Shown here: positions 6,973 through 16,438 of the stretch, piece after piece
Layout: each line of letters starts with the position of its first letter
Numbering within the stretch: position 1 is the stretch's first letter
NCBI GenBank assembly: GCA_049999765.1
Contig: JBNGIQ010007148.1
Span: forward strand, 15,620-44,562
Length of the DNA stretch: 28,943 nucleotides
Reading direction: 5' to 3'
Source of the DNA: Phaeoceros laevis
Taxonomy: Eukaryota; Anthocerotophyta; Anthocerotopsida; Notothyladales
Program-made: the position numbers and the translations under genes
Notes under the pieces: model-generated
What the model saw: the letters and a program-made list of their open reading frames with translations, nothing else
Databases searched by the model: none
What the model was told of the DNA's origin: nothing

Positions 6973-9184
6973 ACAAGTCACAGCTTTGAGGCCAAAGTTC
7001 TGTAGATAAGTGTAGGTTCAATAGTGACAGATCCTAAGCTTGCAAATGTGCTAGGAAACCTGCAACAGCTTGAAACAAGACCTGCTCTTGAAAGTGGAAT
7101 CTGCCCTAGTTTTGCAGCTATCCCCCTCATGTTTCTGCAAACTCAGGAACAGGGAACAGGACAGACCGCGGTGCTTCATGTTGCATCAAATAATGTTCAT
7201 CGCTCTCCAGTGCTCCAAACTCGTGTGGTGCTTGAGCTTATCAACTTGTGGGAGCGCTAGCCAGAGCCTCGGTTAGCAGATCTTTCCAAAATTGCCTCTT
7301 GCCTGGTCTGTCTCTCTTTCTCGCTATCCTGGATATTGCATGCTGCCCAGCCTCGGCCCTCGGGTATACATAAGTTGCCCAGGGATCCACCTGCTAGACA
7401 ATCGTTACTTCGTTCAGTACACGTACATGTCCTCGCAGTTCCTTTGCACAGTTCAGCGGGACGAAACTGAAAGTCGCTAGGTAGCCGCTCCTGGTCATGA
7501 CAGGGCTCAAGCATGTGGCATGTTTGAGGAGGGAGGAAGTCGACAAAGATGATGTCCGACCGGCCGGATGTGAAGCTCTTCGTGCAACACTACCTGTAAC
7601 CTAGGCTTTGGGCTGCCGAAGGTTTGCACTTTCCTACATAAGAGAGGCTTAACAGCATGTCAAGGTCAGCCACTCACCTCAGGAAGTCCTGAGTCCTCAG
7701 GATCTGGAGTTGACGAACTAGCTCCTGCATTGCTGTCTTAACGATCAATGGGTCTGCCTGATGAGAAGGTTATGCTTATGAGGCAGACCCACAACTTTAC
7801 CTTGATCATGAGCAGCTCTCCCTTTGTTATAGGTTATGGTTTGCAGGCAAGCCTGATGGATGCATGTACTCTTGGCTTGGTAAAGTTGTAATTAGCAGGT
7901 AAACTTCCTATGCTTTCAGAGCCCAGGAGGATGATTTCGGATCAAGGTTGAAGCTGTTCTCTTCCTTTCTTCGGCTTGGCATGCGCAGAAGCTTGATGGA
8001 AGGCTATCGTATGAGCAAGAAGCAACACAGAGTTGGTGCAGGGTTCACTCTCGTGTTTATGTACAACGGCCATGACACCATCAATTGCAAGCTGCACGAC
8101 TGCGAGAATTCGGTGAAATGGCTGTAGCTGTGCAGACAGTGAGAGTGTAGTCTAAAATTGGGGGCTGGCACTCCCACCTCTAACCTATGCTGATGACTTG
8201 TGGGAGGAAGGACAGATGGTGAGCAGTAAAATTTTCTCGCCCCTGAGGGCAGTCTGTTATGTACAGCTCGGCTCCTCTGGTGCGACAATTGCAACGATTG
8301 TGAAAGAATAGCTAGATTGCCACAAGCTAGTTAACCGTACCGAACCTTGCTGGAGGAGCAGTGTGGAAGTACATCGTCCGTTGAATAAGTCCTGAAGTCG
8401 TTCCTCCTGACTGTCCCTGGGTGTTGGGGCACGCCATGAGGAAATGCTCCTCGAAGTCTGGCACCTGCAATCAAAGCGGTCGCATCTGGAGCATCAGATA
8501 TTATTCAGGCTGTGCTTTATGGTGCACAGCCTAGCCGAGAAACTGTCTCCATTCCCGATAGGTACCGGGCGTAGCTGGTTGGTATTGACACATTCTAGAA
8601 ACAAGAGCCATGTCTTTACTTTGACCTTGCCGATGGTATACATGTTTTTGTGGAATGCTCTCATGTTGCTGGAGCCGGAGCTTGTCACCCTCTGGCTAGA
8701 TGGGAGAGGCCACAGGCTTTTCCAGCAGAAAATTTACCTTGGAACTTGTATCAATTGTACATGTGCTGAGAGGCATCCTATTCAGGAGAGTGGCCGCAGA
8801 AGGATTTGCGAACCAACTTGTTGGGGTCTCCTTTCTGGAATCTCTGGAAGAATGCACATGACACCGTTGTGAACATGACATGACACTGAAGCGAGTACAT
8901 GCTCACTTCCTGATCCGCTAGAATTGCAGGATGGGTTGGTAAAATTGTGTCCCAAGTCCCATGCATAAATGTACATGTGATATTTCAGGAAGCAACCTTC
9001 CCATCGTCTCTTTGGAAACCTGCAGACGTGGCCTGGACTTGGACCACCTCAGCCTAGCCACCTTGCCGAGGCTCTTGATCAACAGGGCATCAAGGTGTCC
9101 TGCAAGGCCGCAATCAAGCTAAGTCAGTGTCCTGTTCAGGATCCATGCTTCTTGGAGTACTTACTTCGGATCTCTATTGCCATC
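6973..9184. other. Long intergenic region, no gene assignable
   Basis: The first few hundred bases are probably the 3' untranslated region of the OBAP gene. Short open frames occur, for example 7024-7260, 7497-7595 (ATG start, 33 codons) and 8444-8872 (142 codons, rich in Leu, Met and Trp), but none has a recognisable domain. Two overlapping frames around 8480-8760 both look mildly coding, which argues against either. A frame at 7765-8127 with a single stop is listed separately. Confidence 0.5.
7765..8127 (+). pseudogene. Degenerate reading frame, possible PPR-like remnant
   Basis: One frame runs for about 121 codons with only one internal stop (TAA 7900-7902) between the double TGA at 7759-7764 and the TAG at 8125-8127. 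It contains GKPDGCMYSWLGKVVISR and, further on, GFTLVFMYNGHDTINCKL and ENSVKWL. The spacing resembles a PPR unit (xPDxxTYxxLLKAC, then VxxxLVxMYxKCGxxxxAxxLFD, then VVSW), but key residues are missing. There are no good splice sites around the stop, since the possible intron would be only 21 bases. It could also be chance. Function is not assigned. Confidence 0.2.
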
Positions 9185-10912
9185 CTAGCAGAATGCTTTC
9201 ATGGTGGCGCGCAGGCCTGCAGGGTCCCACGATAGCCAGCAAGCAAGCCCGCAAGTTGCCACAATAAAAAGCGTGAAAGCGGCAAGACCAGCCAGAAACC
9301 GCTTCAAGGCAATAAACACTTTGGACGGGTGCGGTTGCGAAACGCTTGCGGTGGGGCCGCAAAGGGGCAAAGGGCTTCCACAGAGTTTCTCATTGCCTGG
9401 CCGAAAGAAGCTTGGAATTCGAAGACTGTGAGGTAGGCCATCTGGGAGTGGTCCAGCAAGGTCGTTGCCTGAGAGGTACAACTGAGTCAACTGGCCCATG
9501 AGGCTGAATCCGGCAGGAACCGCACCAGACAGCAAATTGTTAGACAGATTCAACATCTTCAGACTGGGTAGAAACGCCGAAGTGTAAGCCTTTGGTGGAA
9601 TTTCCCCTCGCAGTTGGCTGCTGCTGAGATCCAAAACCTCCAGCTTCCCCAGTTTCCTAAGCTCGTTGGGTAGGCTGGCATTGAGGCATTTCATGCCGCC
9701 CAAACGGATTTCCCGCAGATTTTCCAGAGACCTCAGCATCAAAGCTACGTCCAAGCAGATCTGCGAGTTGTGGCTGAGATCAAGAACCTCCAAATCTGCC
9801 CAGGTATCAAGACTCGATCCAAACCTAGTTCCGTGGAACTGATTGCCTTGGAGTCGGACCTCCCGCAAGTAGGGCTTCCAGAACTCTAATGAGGCCTGAT
9901 ACCGCCATAGATCCTCGATGTTGCCAGTGAGTTGGTTACCTTGAAGCCACAGCAGTCTCAACTGCCATGCATTATTAGTAGTTCCAAGGTCATAAGGAAT
10001 GGTACCGTTCAGGCCATTGCTGCTCAAGTCTAGGACTTCCAGATACTTGTAGTCCCGACCACTCAGAAAAGGAATCGTACCGGACAATGCGTTGTGTGAC
10101 AAATTCAGTGTCTTAAGCGAGTGGTTCGCAGCGTCCAGCAACCCGGAGGGAATGCTGCCGTGCAGCTCATTGGATGACAAGTCCATCGTCTGGAGTGCAA
10201 GTTTGGAGCCATTGCATATGTCCGCTGGAATGGTCCCATTGAGATGGTTAAACGATATATTCAAGTGCCACAGGTTGTGGAGACTGGAGATCCCATCAGG
10301 CAGCGGTCCTTCCAACTGATTCAACGACAGATCAACCTTGTGCAGCCTCGTGAGACCCTGCAAACTTGGTATAGTTCCACTGAGAGAGTTCTTAAACAGC
10401 AGCAGGTGTTGAAGGTTCTGGAGCTGCCCAATGTTTATCGGGATGCTACCCGTGAGAGTGTTGTTGCTGAGGTCCAGGTGAACCAACCGCTTGGCATTCC
10501 CAATCTCCCACGGAATTGAACCGGAAAAGTAGTTGTTGGCCAAATCCAACCTCTCCAGGCTCGCCAGCCGACCAAGACTGGTTGACAGAGCACCGGCAAG
10601 CTGCTTAGATGGGAGGATAAGTTCCCACACACTGGAGGTGCCGACATCACAGGATACCCCAACCCATTTTTCACAAGGCTGATCGTCGCCTTCGTTCCAG
10701 CTCCCAAGTTCATTTTCTTGCACACCCGAAGCTTGCTCTCGTTTGAAGTCGAGGAGATGCACAAAATCTGGTGGAAGAGCCGCCTGCAGGGGAGGGCACA
10801 CCAACACAAGCAGTAGTAGAAGAAGAGGAGGAAGAAGAACTTGAAGCGACAACTTGCTCACGGACAGGCTGACAGTTGGCTGGAGAGGGAAGAGGACTTG
10901 AAGGGGCCCCAT
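9185..10912 (-). CDS. Leucine-rich-repeat receptor-like protein, no kinase domain
   Basis: The product is 575 residues from the ATG at 10912. A signal peptide has a hydrophobic core (VLLPPLLLLLLVLVC) ending near residue 44. The LRRNT_2 cap follows, with LLDFKREQ, LGSWNEGDDQPCEKWVGVSC at about 48-88. About 15 plant-type extracellular LRRs come next (LxxLDLSxNxLxGxIP), several with N-glycosylation sites such as NNT and NGT. The LRR C-terminal cap contains LCGSPLPLCG. One membrane helix (about 535-558, LAGLAAFTLFIVATCGLACWL) and a cytosolic tail of about 15 residues complete the protein. This is receptor-like-protein architecture: a cell-surface LRR sensor that would need a partner kinase. The frame stays open upstream to 11047, but a good acceptor (tttctccgcag, exon from 11014) suggests that part is 5' untranslated. 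No kinase-like sequence was seen downstream. Its ligand is unknown. Confidence 0.85.
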   Translation of the reverse strand: MGPLQVLFPLQPTVSLSVSKLSLQVLLPPLLLLLLVLVCPPLQAALPPDFVHLLDFKREQASGVQENELGSWNEGDDQPCEKWVGVSCDVGTSSVWELILPSKQLAGALSTSLGRLASLERLDLANNYFSGSIPWEIGNAKRLVHLDLSNNTLTGSIPINIGQLQNLQHLLLFKNSLSGTIPSLQGLTRLHKVDLSLNQLEGPLPDGISSLHNLWHLNISFNHLNGTIPADICNGSKLALQTMDLSSNELHGSIPSGLLDAANHSLKTLNLSHNALSGTIPFLSGRDYKYLEVLDLSSNGLNGTIPYDLGTTNNAWQLRLLWLQGNQLTGNIEDLWRYQASLEFWKPYLREVRLQGNQFHGTRFGSSLDTWADLEVLDLSHNSQICLDVALMLRSLENLREIRLGGMKCLNASLPNELRKLGKLEVLDLSSSQLRGEIPPKAYTSAFLPSLKMLNLSNNLLSGAVPAGFSLMGQLTQLYLSGNDLAGPLPDGLPHSLRIPSFFRPGNEKLCGSPLPLCGPTASVSQPHPSKVFIALKRFLAGLAAFTLFIVATCGLACWLSWDPAGLRATMKAFC

Positions 10913-11769
10913 ATGCATGCTAATTAATCTTGAAAACCTGTAGGACCCCGAGAACTGATAGCATAATTCAATCTCAAGAGCCTGTTGCAGGTAGCCATAT
11001 CTGATTAAGCAGCCCTGCGGAGAAAACATGCAATCCCTTCTTAGCAATATTGATCATGTTGGTAGTTTCTGACGCTGAAAAGATGGCGTGCCATTTGAAC
11101 GCTAGGGTTTCTCGGGGAAATACTTGAACTGCGTGAAAGAAACAGCTGAGCTATCTACTAACCTTTGCTGGCGCAAGATCCCAGACAGCTGATGTCCCTC
11201 GCAATTCTCAACGGTTTGGCCCGCTTGCCGGCCGGCAGCGTAAGTCCAATTCAGAAAAGAACTCCGAGAATGAAACAGCCGCCGAGAGACTCTCTTCCTA
11301 CGTAGGCAGTGTGCATTCCCGCAGCTCCCCGTACAGGCAGATGTCAGGCAGCAAACCGCAAAAAATTCCTCCCAAACGACCTTTCTACCTCTCGTTGAGC
11401 GGGACGCAACTGTAATGTGCCTACCTAGCCCAGCGCTCCTCAGTCCGGATCAATTATGAGTGTATGTGTCAGAGCCTGCCTCAGGCAGGCTTCTGGAAAG
11501 CAGAGCTCCAAGCATATGACACGCTTTGAAGAGGAAGAAGATGCTGTCAGCCCCGGCCGGATTAAAGCTCTAAGAGCACTAATCATCCTTGAACGGCAGA
11601 AGCCGGAGGTCTGAACTTTCTGCGTATAAAAGGAAGGCCCCGCGGGTCTGTTATGGAGTGGATCACGGTTTCCAGATCCCTCACCTCAGAAGAAGACGTT
11701 GTTCAAAGAGCTGTAAGACCTAGAGCTCCAGCAGAGATTTTTCTGCTGCCTCCAACTTCAGACAGATCC
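10913..11769. promoter_or_regulatory. Divergent intergenic region, LRR gene (-) and germin-like gene (+)
   Basis: This interval contains the putative 5' untranslated exon of the LRR gene (10913-11014), whose intron would extend upstream, and the promoter of the germin-like gene. Two symmetric elements stand out: tgccggccggca at 11226-11237 (perfect 12-bp palindrome), and a 9-bp inverted repeat agcctgcct/aggcaggct with a single central base at 11473-11491, about 135 bases upstream of the TATA box. Their meaning is unknown. Confidence 0.45.
11625..11632 (+). promoter_or_regulatory. TATA box of the germin-like gene
   Basis: TATAAAAG in a GC-rich setting is a strong plant TATA box. Transcription would be expected to start about 25-35 bases downstream, around 11650-11662. 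That puts the in-frame ATG at 11653 at or before the 5' end of the mRNA and supports the ATG at 11770 as the start. Confidence 0.7.
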
Positions 11770-12405
11770 ATGGAGCAGCTCCTCTTCCTGTTCCCGACCC
11801 TGGTGGCCATGGCGATGCTCCACGGAGCAGGCTTCGTTGCCGGGCACGCCGAGTCGAATTTGGACTTCTGCGTGACGGACTTCAACCCTGTCAATTCCGT
11901 GCGCTCCACCGGGGCGGCTTGCAAGAAGGTGGAGGACGTGGTGTCCGCAGACTTCAAGCACACGATCAAGCCTGCTACACCGACGGGCCGCTACAAGCCG
12001 GGGCTCACCTTCGCCTTCGCCTTCGCGGACCAGTGGCCCGGTCTCAACACGCTGGGGAGCTCCCTGGCACGGGCGGATTTGGAGGAGGGCGGCCTGGTGC
12101 GCCCCCACACCCACCCGCGAGCCACGGAGCTCGTCTACGTCTTGAAAGGCAGCATGCTGTGCGGGTTTGTAGGCTCCGACAACGTCCTGTACCAGGAGGT
12201 TAAGGCTGGCCAGGCCTTCGTCGTGCCCAAGGCGCTCATCCATTTCTTCAAAAACAACGGCAAGGGCTCCGCTTCCTTCATCGCCTTCTTCAACAGCCAA
12301 AACCCCGGAGTGCAGCTGACGTCTGCCACCCTGCTGGCTTCCTCGCCCAAGCTCGCTTCCACCATCGTGTCGCAAGATTGGGAGCCAAGTGGACGCTGTA
12401 GTTGA
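11770..12405 (+). CDS. Germin-like protein (cupin), secreted
   Basis: The product is 211 residues in a single exon. A signal peptide (about 1-25, MEQLLFLFPTLVAMAMLHGA) is followed by the N-terminal Cys pair of germins (FCVTDF and AACKKV). The cupin core contains the germin box PHTHPRATELVYVLKG, giving the metal ligands His-X-His-X4-Glu, and the fourth ligand is in ALIHFFKN. FNSQNPGV near the end is also typical. Germin-like proteins are apoplastic manganese cupins that form hexamers; members have oxalate oxidase or superoxide dismutase activity, or no known enzyme activity. Activity cannot be told from sequence. The start is chosen for the signal peptide and the TATA position. An in-frame ATG at 11653 would add 39 residues and bury the signal peptide. 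Its GC-rich third codon positions resemble the ligase gene more than the PPR genes. Confidence 0.9.
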   Translation: MEQLLFLFPTLVAMAMLHGAGFVAGHAESNLDFCVTDFNPVNSVRSTGAACKKVEDVVSADFKHTIKPATPTGRYKPGLTFAFAFADQWPGLNTLGSSLARADLEEGGLVRPHTHPRATELVYVLKGSMLCGFVGSDNVLYQEVKAGQAFVVPKALIHFFKNNGKGSASFIAFFNSQNPGVQLTSATLLASSPKLASTIVSQDWEPSGRCS

Positions 12406-12493
12406 AGCTTTTGCCGCATTATAGAGTACACAGACTGAATAATTTACTACTTCTGATGTCAAATGCTGGATAGAAAACTTTACAATTCCGCTT

Positions 12494-12545
12494 GTGGAAT
12501 ACCCGTGGAATCCCGTGGGTGGGTCCGCTGGTGGAATCCCGTGGG
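12494..12545. repeat. Repeated GTGGAATCCCGTGGG unit
   Basis: A 15-base unit is present exactly at 12505-12519 and 12531-12545, with a variant (gtggaatacccgtgg) starting at 12494. This is a small local duplication downstream of the germin-like gene. Confidence 0.75.
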
Positions 12546-12600
12546 AATACCGTTTGTTGACTTGAAGAGTCACTCTGTAACAATTTCCTGCTTTGAGCCT

Positions 12601-12626
12601 TTGAGGTACGCATTTGAGGTACGCAT
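12601..12626. repeat. 13-bp perfect tandem duplication
   Basis: ttgaggtacgcat occurs twice back to back (12601-12613 and 12614-12626). This is probably replication slippage. Confidence 0.85.
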
Positions 12627-13135
12627 CATACGTAGTATTCGATCACAAACAAATGGGCTCTTAGAGAGCACTCAGTCCACCTTAGGCCGCACTTGTTTCA
12701 TAGACAGATGGCATCACTGCCTTTGCAATGATACTAAATGTCATGCTACAGTGCAACCTATAGTCACCAGTTCGTCCCGCCTTAGTTCATGCTACTGCTG
12801 CTTGGTGGTGCTGGAACCATATGCATGCCCTCTCCTCTTTGCTGGTAAGCTAAATGGCATTCCAGTAGCCTGACAGGTATCCGAGTGTCCTTAAGCTCCA
12901 TACTGCTGCATTTTAAGAATGCTGGTTGACCACGAATCAGGCCTTGTAACATGTTTATGGCAGCTTGTCAAATATCTGGGGTGCTTCTTAAAGCCACGCC
13001 TTCACCAGCCTGCTCGCACCACACTAGCTGACAGTACAAGCACGGAGTTCTTTGTTTTGCCATGTGCATCCCTGATAAAACTGGTGTTAGCTGTCCAGGA
13101 GATACGCTGAAGGAGGTGTAGCATATCCCACCCTT

Positions 13136-16100
13136 TCAACCTTCTGCCAAACAACTGAGAGTAGCTCGTCTTTGGTATATCTCTTTCTTTTTCAGGTTCA
13201 GGCGCACCTCGCCTAACAAATGATACAGTTCTTCTTGCTGGGTGTGGTGCCGGTCTCCTACCGCAAAAGTATGCATCGATTTTCCTTGCTCGATCCAGCT
13301 CTGACCAGGTTTCTTCCATGCAGCCTCCACATGTCTGAGTTTCTGCATCTCGTCAGCACGGTCCGGAAGGCCAGCATCGGCATAGATATTTGACATCAGC
13401 ACATATGCTGCAGGATGCTGAGGCTGCAGCTGAACTGCAGCATCAAAGGCCCTCTCCCCCAGCTCTAATCCCCCATGTTTTTGACAGGCACCAAGCACAC
13501 ATAACCACAACTCCAGACTAGGCGGCATAGGCATCGTCAACAACAACTCGTGTATCCTGGCAAAGGATCCTGCACGCCCGAACAGGTCTACCAGACAGAC
13601 ATAATGCTCTATCTCAGGTTGTATGCCATAATCGTGGCTCATGGATTCGAAGTAGTCAACCCCCTTGTCCACTAGGCCCGCATGACTGCATGCAGCAAGA
13701 AGCGAGAGGAATGTAACGGCATCTGGCTTGATACCCGCAAGCTGCATCTGCTCATAGCTTTGCAAGCTAGCTGCAGAGTTTCCTTGTTTAGCATAGCCGC
13801 CGATCAGTGCATTCCACAAGATCCCATCAGGCTGTGGAAATGCATCAAACACGCTTTGAGCGTCCACCATGCTTCCACATCTCCCATACGCACTGATGAG
13901 GGTGCTTGCTGCAAAAGGGCTCGAGCTATTTCCGGAAGACACAAGCGTGTCATGCATTTGCCTGAGTATTGCCAAGCTTCCGCTGTTGCCGCATGCTTGC
14001 AAGATGCAGACAACAGTGACCTCATCGGGAGTGGCAACTTCCTGTAGCATTTCTCTATACAGCTGTAAAGCTTTTTCTCCTTTGCGTTGCTCAACATAGG
14101 CTGCAAGCAACGCAGTCCATGAGATTTCATCACGATCAGTCAAGCCATCGAACACGATTTGTGCATCCGCAATGCTCCCACACTTTCCATACATACTGAG
14201 GAGGGTGCTACCAACAAAGACATCTGAAGCGGAGCCCCTCTTTTGAGCATCAGCGTGTATTGCTTTAGCCCTCTCTAGGGCCTTCAGCTTTGTAGGTTCC
14301 CCATCCACTAAAACATCCTCTTCCTCCTCCACAAGCATGTCACATGCTTGGAGTAGGCTAACAAAGGTACGATTGTCTGGACGCACCCGTTGCTCGCACA
14401 TTTGTTCATACAGCTGCAAAGCCTTTTCCGCTTTGCCCTGCTCAACGTATGCTGCAAGCAGAGCCGTCCACGACACTACTGTGGGTGAAGACATCCCATT
14501 AAACACATGCTGTGCATCTTCTGTGCTGCGGAACTTCCCATACATACTAATCAGGGTGTTTCCAACAAAGACATCCGAACTGAAACCCTTCCTTTCAGCA
14601 TCGGCATGAACCGCTTTCGCCTTCTTTAGAGCGTGGAAGTGCGCACCCACCACATCTTCCTTTTCTACAAGCATGCTACACGCTTGGAATATGCTCACAA
14701 ATGTTCGAGCATCTGGACTCGGCCCTTCCTGTCGCATTTGTTCATACAGCTGAAAAGCCTTCTCCGCTTGCCCCCGCTCAACATATGCTGCGAGGATTGC
14801 AGTCCATGCCACTACGTTTCGATGAGATAACCCGTCAAAAACATGCGAAGCATCCAAAATGCTCCCACACTTAGCATACATGCTGACAAGGGTGCTACCA
14901 ACAAAGATGTCTGAGTCATACTTGTTCCTCCTAGCATGAGCATGTATTTCCTTCCCCTTTACTAAAGCCTTGTGTTTCTCCTGTTGCCCATCTACAGCAA
15001 CACCTTCTTCCTTCTCAGCTAGCATGCCACAAGCTTGAATCATGCTTACGAAGGTGCGAGCATCTGGGCTCACACCTGCTTGTTGCATTTGTAAGTATAG
15101 CTGTAAGGCAATCTCTTCGTTCCCCTGCTCCAAGTATGCCGTGAGCATCGCAGTCCAGGCCACTACATTGCTCTGGGACAACTCATCAAATGCTCTACGT
15201 GCATCCACTGTGCTCCCACACTTCCCATACATACTAACCAGAGTATTCCCGACAAATACATCTGATTCGTAACCTTTCGCCCAACAGTCTGCATGCATTG
15301 CCTTCCCCTTCTCCAGAGACCTCACTTTGATGGTTTGACCACTCAAGGAAACACCTTCCTCTCTCTCAGCAAGCATGCCACATGCTTGGAGAGCACTCAC
15401 AAAGGTTCGATTGTTTGGAACCACTCTCTCCTCCTGCATTAGTCTGTATACTTGCAAAGCCTTTTCTCCTTCGTGCTGCTCAGCATACCCAGCAAGAAGT
15501 GCAGTCCATGCCACCACATCACGTTGGGGAAACCCGTCGAAGACTGTCTGAGCATCCGTAATGCTCCCGCACTTCCCGTACATGTCGACCAGGCAGGTGT
15601 GCACGATCAAATCAGTCTCACACCTGCACTTTACGACTTCAGCATGGATGCGCTTGCCCTCTTCCAGGTCGGCTATGTTTCCACAAGCTTTCAGTAGGCT
15701 GACAAAGGTATATGTATTTGGCTGCACATCTTCCTCTTGCATCTGCTTGTACTTTCTCAGCGCCTCATAACCTTGCCCAGACATGGTGTACCCAGAGATG
15801 ATGGCTGTCCACGAGAATACGGTTCTGTGTGGCAACCTGTGAAATACCTGGAGCGCATCTGCAAGGCCACCACATTTTACCAATGTGCTCACTAGGTATT
15901 CCCCAAGAAACATAGATGCCTCCAAACCACGTTGAGCTAAATGAGCATGAATCCTCTTGGCCTGAGCAAGGCCCTTCCGTTTGTTGCAGGCTTTCAGGAG
16001 AGAGCTGTACATAGCCGCAGACGGAGCAATCCCCTGCTGATCCATCCGAGACAACACATCTAGCGCCTTGTCCAGATGCCCTTTCTGGCAAAAGCTTTGA

Positions 16101-16438
16101 AGCTCATCAGCCAGCCTGGAAGACCCGATCGACGAAGGGCCTCGCACTTCCTCCAAGCCATTGTGCAGCTGGACAGCTAAGGTGGCTAGCCGAGAATACA
16201 CCCACTTGGACTTGTACAGATTGCTGCGAAACGATACGGTGACCTTGTGCACAAAGCTAAGGTTGGGGGACCTTCTCTGCAAGCGAGTTACATTTGCGTC
16301 AGGAATTTTCATTCGAAGGAGGAGCAAGACGGAGGTATCCCCGCCATCGTATCCTGGAGGTGCTGGTGTTGCGGATGCCAAGGTCGTGCCTTGTCCAACC
16401 TGTTGTCCCACCATTCTGAGGGGCTTGGCAACACCCAT
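13136..16438 (-). CDS. PLS-class PPR protein, E/E+ type without DYW domain
   Basis: The product is 1100 residues in one exon. The ATG at 16438 has an in-frame TAG upstream. Residues 1-100 are Arg/Ser-rich, consistent with import into plastids or mitochondria. PPR motifs run from about 110 to 965, with recurring VVAWTALLAAYVEQG, PDARTFVSLLQAC and VSMYGKCGSIxDAxxVFD units. The E1 and E2 motifs follow (about 970-1040, ELWLCVLGAC, AAYVLMSNIYADAG), then the PG box KKPGQSWIE and an E+ region to HTFAVGDRHH. The protein ends at KKKEIYQRR, where a DYW deaminase would start. PPR proteins of this class bind organellar RNA one base per motif and specify editing sites; without DYW they need a deaminase supplied in trans. 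Four units carry an acidic insertion after the QACxML segment (residues about 353-378, 471-494, 588-606 shortened, 700-724). Internal units are highly alike, which suggests tandem duplication inside the gene. Confidence 0.9.
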   Translation of the reverse strand: MGVAKPLRMVGQQVGQGTTLASATPAPPGYDGGDTSVLLLLRMKIPDANVTRLQRRSPNLSFVHKVTVSFRSNLYKSKWVYSRLATLAVQLHNGLEEVRGPSSIGSSRLADELQSFCQKGHLDKALDVLSRMDQQGIAPSAAMYSSLLKACNKRKGLAQAKRIHAHLAQRGLEASMFLGEYLVSTLVKCGGLADALQVFHRLPHRTVFSWTAIISGYTMSGQGYEALRKYKQMQEEDVQPNTYTFVSLLKACGNIADLEEGKRIHAEVVKCRCETDLIVHTCLVDMYGKCGSITDAQTVFDGFPQRDVVAWTALLAGYAEQHEGEKALQVYRLMQEERVVPNNRTFVSALQACGMLAEREEGVSLSGQTIKVRSLEKGKAMHADCWAKGYESDVFVGNTLVSMYGKCGSTVDARRAFDELSQSNVVAWTAMLTAYLEQGNEEIALQLYLQMQQAGVSPDARTFVSMIQACGMLAEKEEGVAVDGQQEKHKALVKGKEIHAHARRNKYDSDIFVGSTLVSMYAKCGSILDASHVFDGLSHRNVVAWTAILAAYVERGQAEKAFQLYEQMRQEGPSPDARTFVSIFQACSMLVEKEDVVGAHFHALKKAKAVHADAERKGFSSDVFVGNTLISMYGKFRSTEDAQHVFNGMSSPTVVSWTALLAAYVEQGKAEKALQLYEQMCEQRVRPDNRTFVSLLQACDMLVEEEEDVLVDGEPTKLKALERAKAIHADAQKRGSASDVFVGSTLLSMYGKCGSIADAQIVFDGLTDRDEISWTALLAAYVEQRKGEKALQLYREMLQEVATPDEVTVVCILQACGNSGSLAILRQMHDTLVSSGNSSSPFAASTLISAYGRCGSMVDAQSVFDAFPQPDGILWNALIGGYAKQGNSAASLQSYEQMQLAGIKPDAVTFLSLLAACSHAGLVDKGVDYFESMSHDYGIQPEIEHYVCLVDLFGRAGSFARIHELLLTMPMPPSLELWLCVLGACQKHGGLELGERAFDAAVQLQPQHPAAYVLMSNIYADAGLPDRADEMQKLRHVEAAWKKPGQSWIEQGKSMHTFAVGDRHHTQQEELYHLLGEVRLNLKKKEIYQRRATLSCLAEG

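Larger units (their letters stand above)
12406..13135. other. Intergenic region with short repeats, no gene
   Basis: This holds the 3' end of the germin-like transcript and, on the other strand, the 3' end of the PPR transcript. The open frame 12463-12873 is not recognisable. Two short repeats are described separately. Downstream of the PPR stop codon I looked on the minus strand for a decayed DYW domain and saw no HSEKLA, CxDCH or DYW-like text. Confidence 0.55.

Noticed and set aside
7899-7919. Possible intron removing the stop in the 7765-8127 frame
   Set aside because: The GT-AG interval is only 21 bases, far below the usable size for a plant intron.
8444-8872. 142-codon plus-strand frame
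   Set aside because: It has no domain, an odd composition rich in Leu, Met and Trp, and an overlapping alternative frame looks equally coding. It is not supported as a gene.
11758-12573. 271-codon minus-strand frame over the germin-like gene
   Set aside because: It is antisense to a well-supported germin-like gene in GC-rich sequence, with no recognisable domain.
12463-12873. 136-codon plus-strand frame after the germin-like gene
   Set aside because: It crosses short tandem repeats and has no motif. It is likely untranslated or intergenic.
13002-13319. Possible decayed DYW domain after the first PPR gene
   Set aside because: A FIRDAHGKT segment looked suggestive, but none of the deaminase landmarks (HxE, CxxC, DYW) are present.
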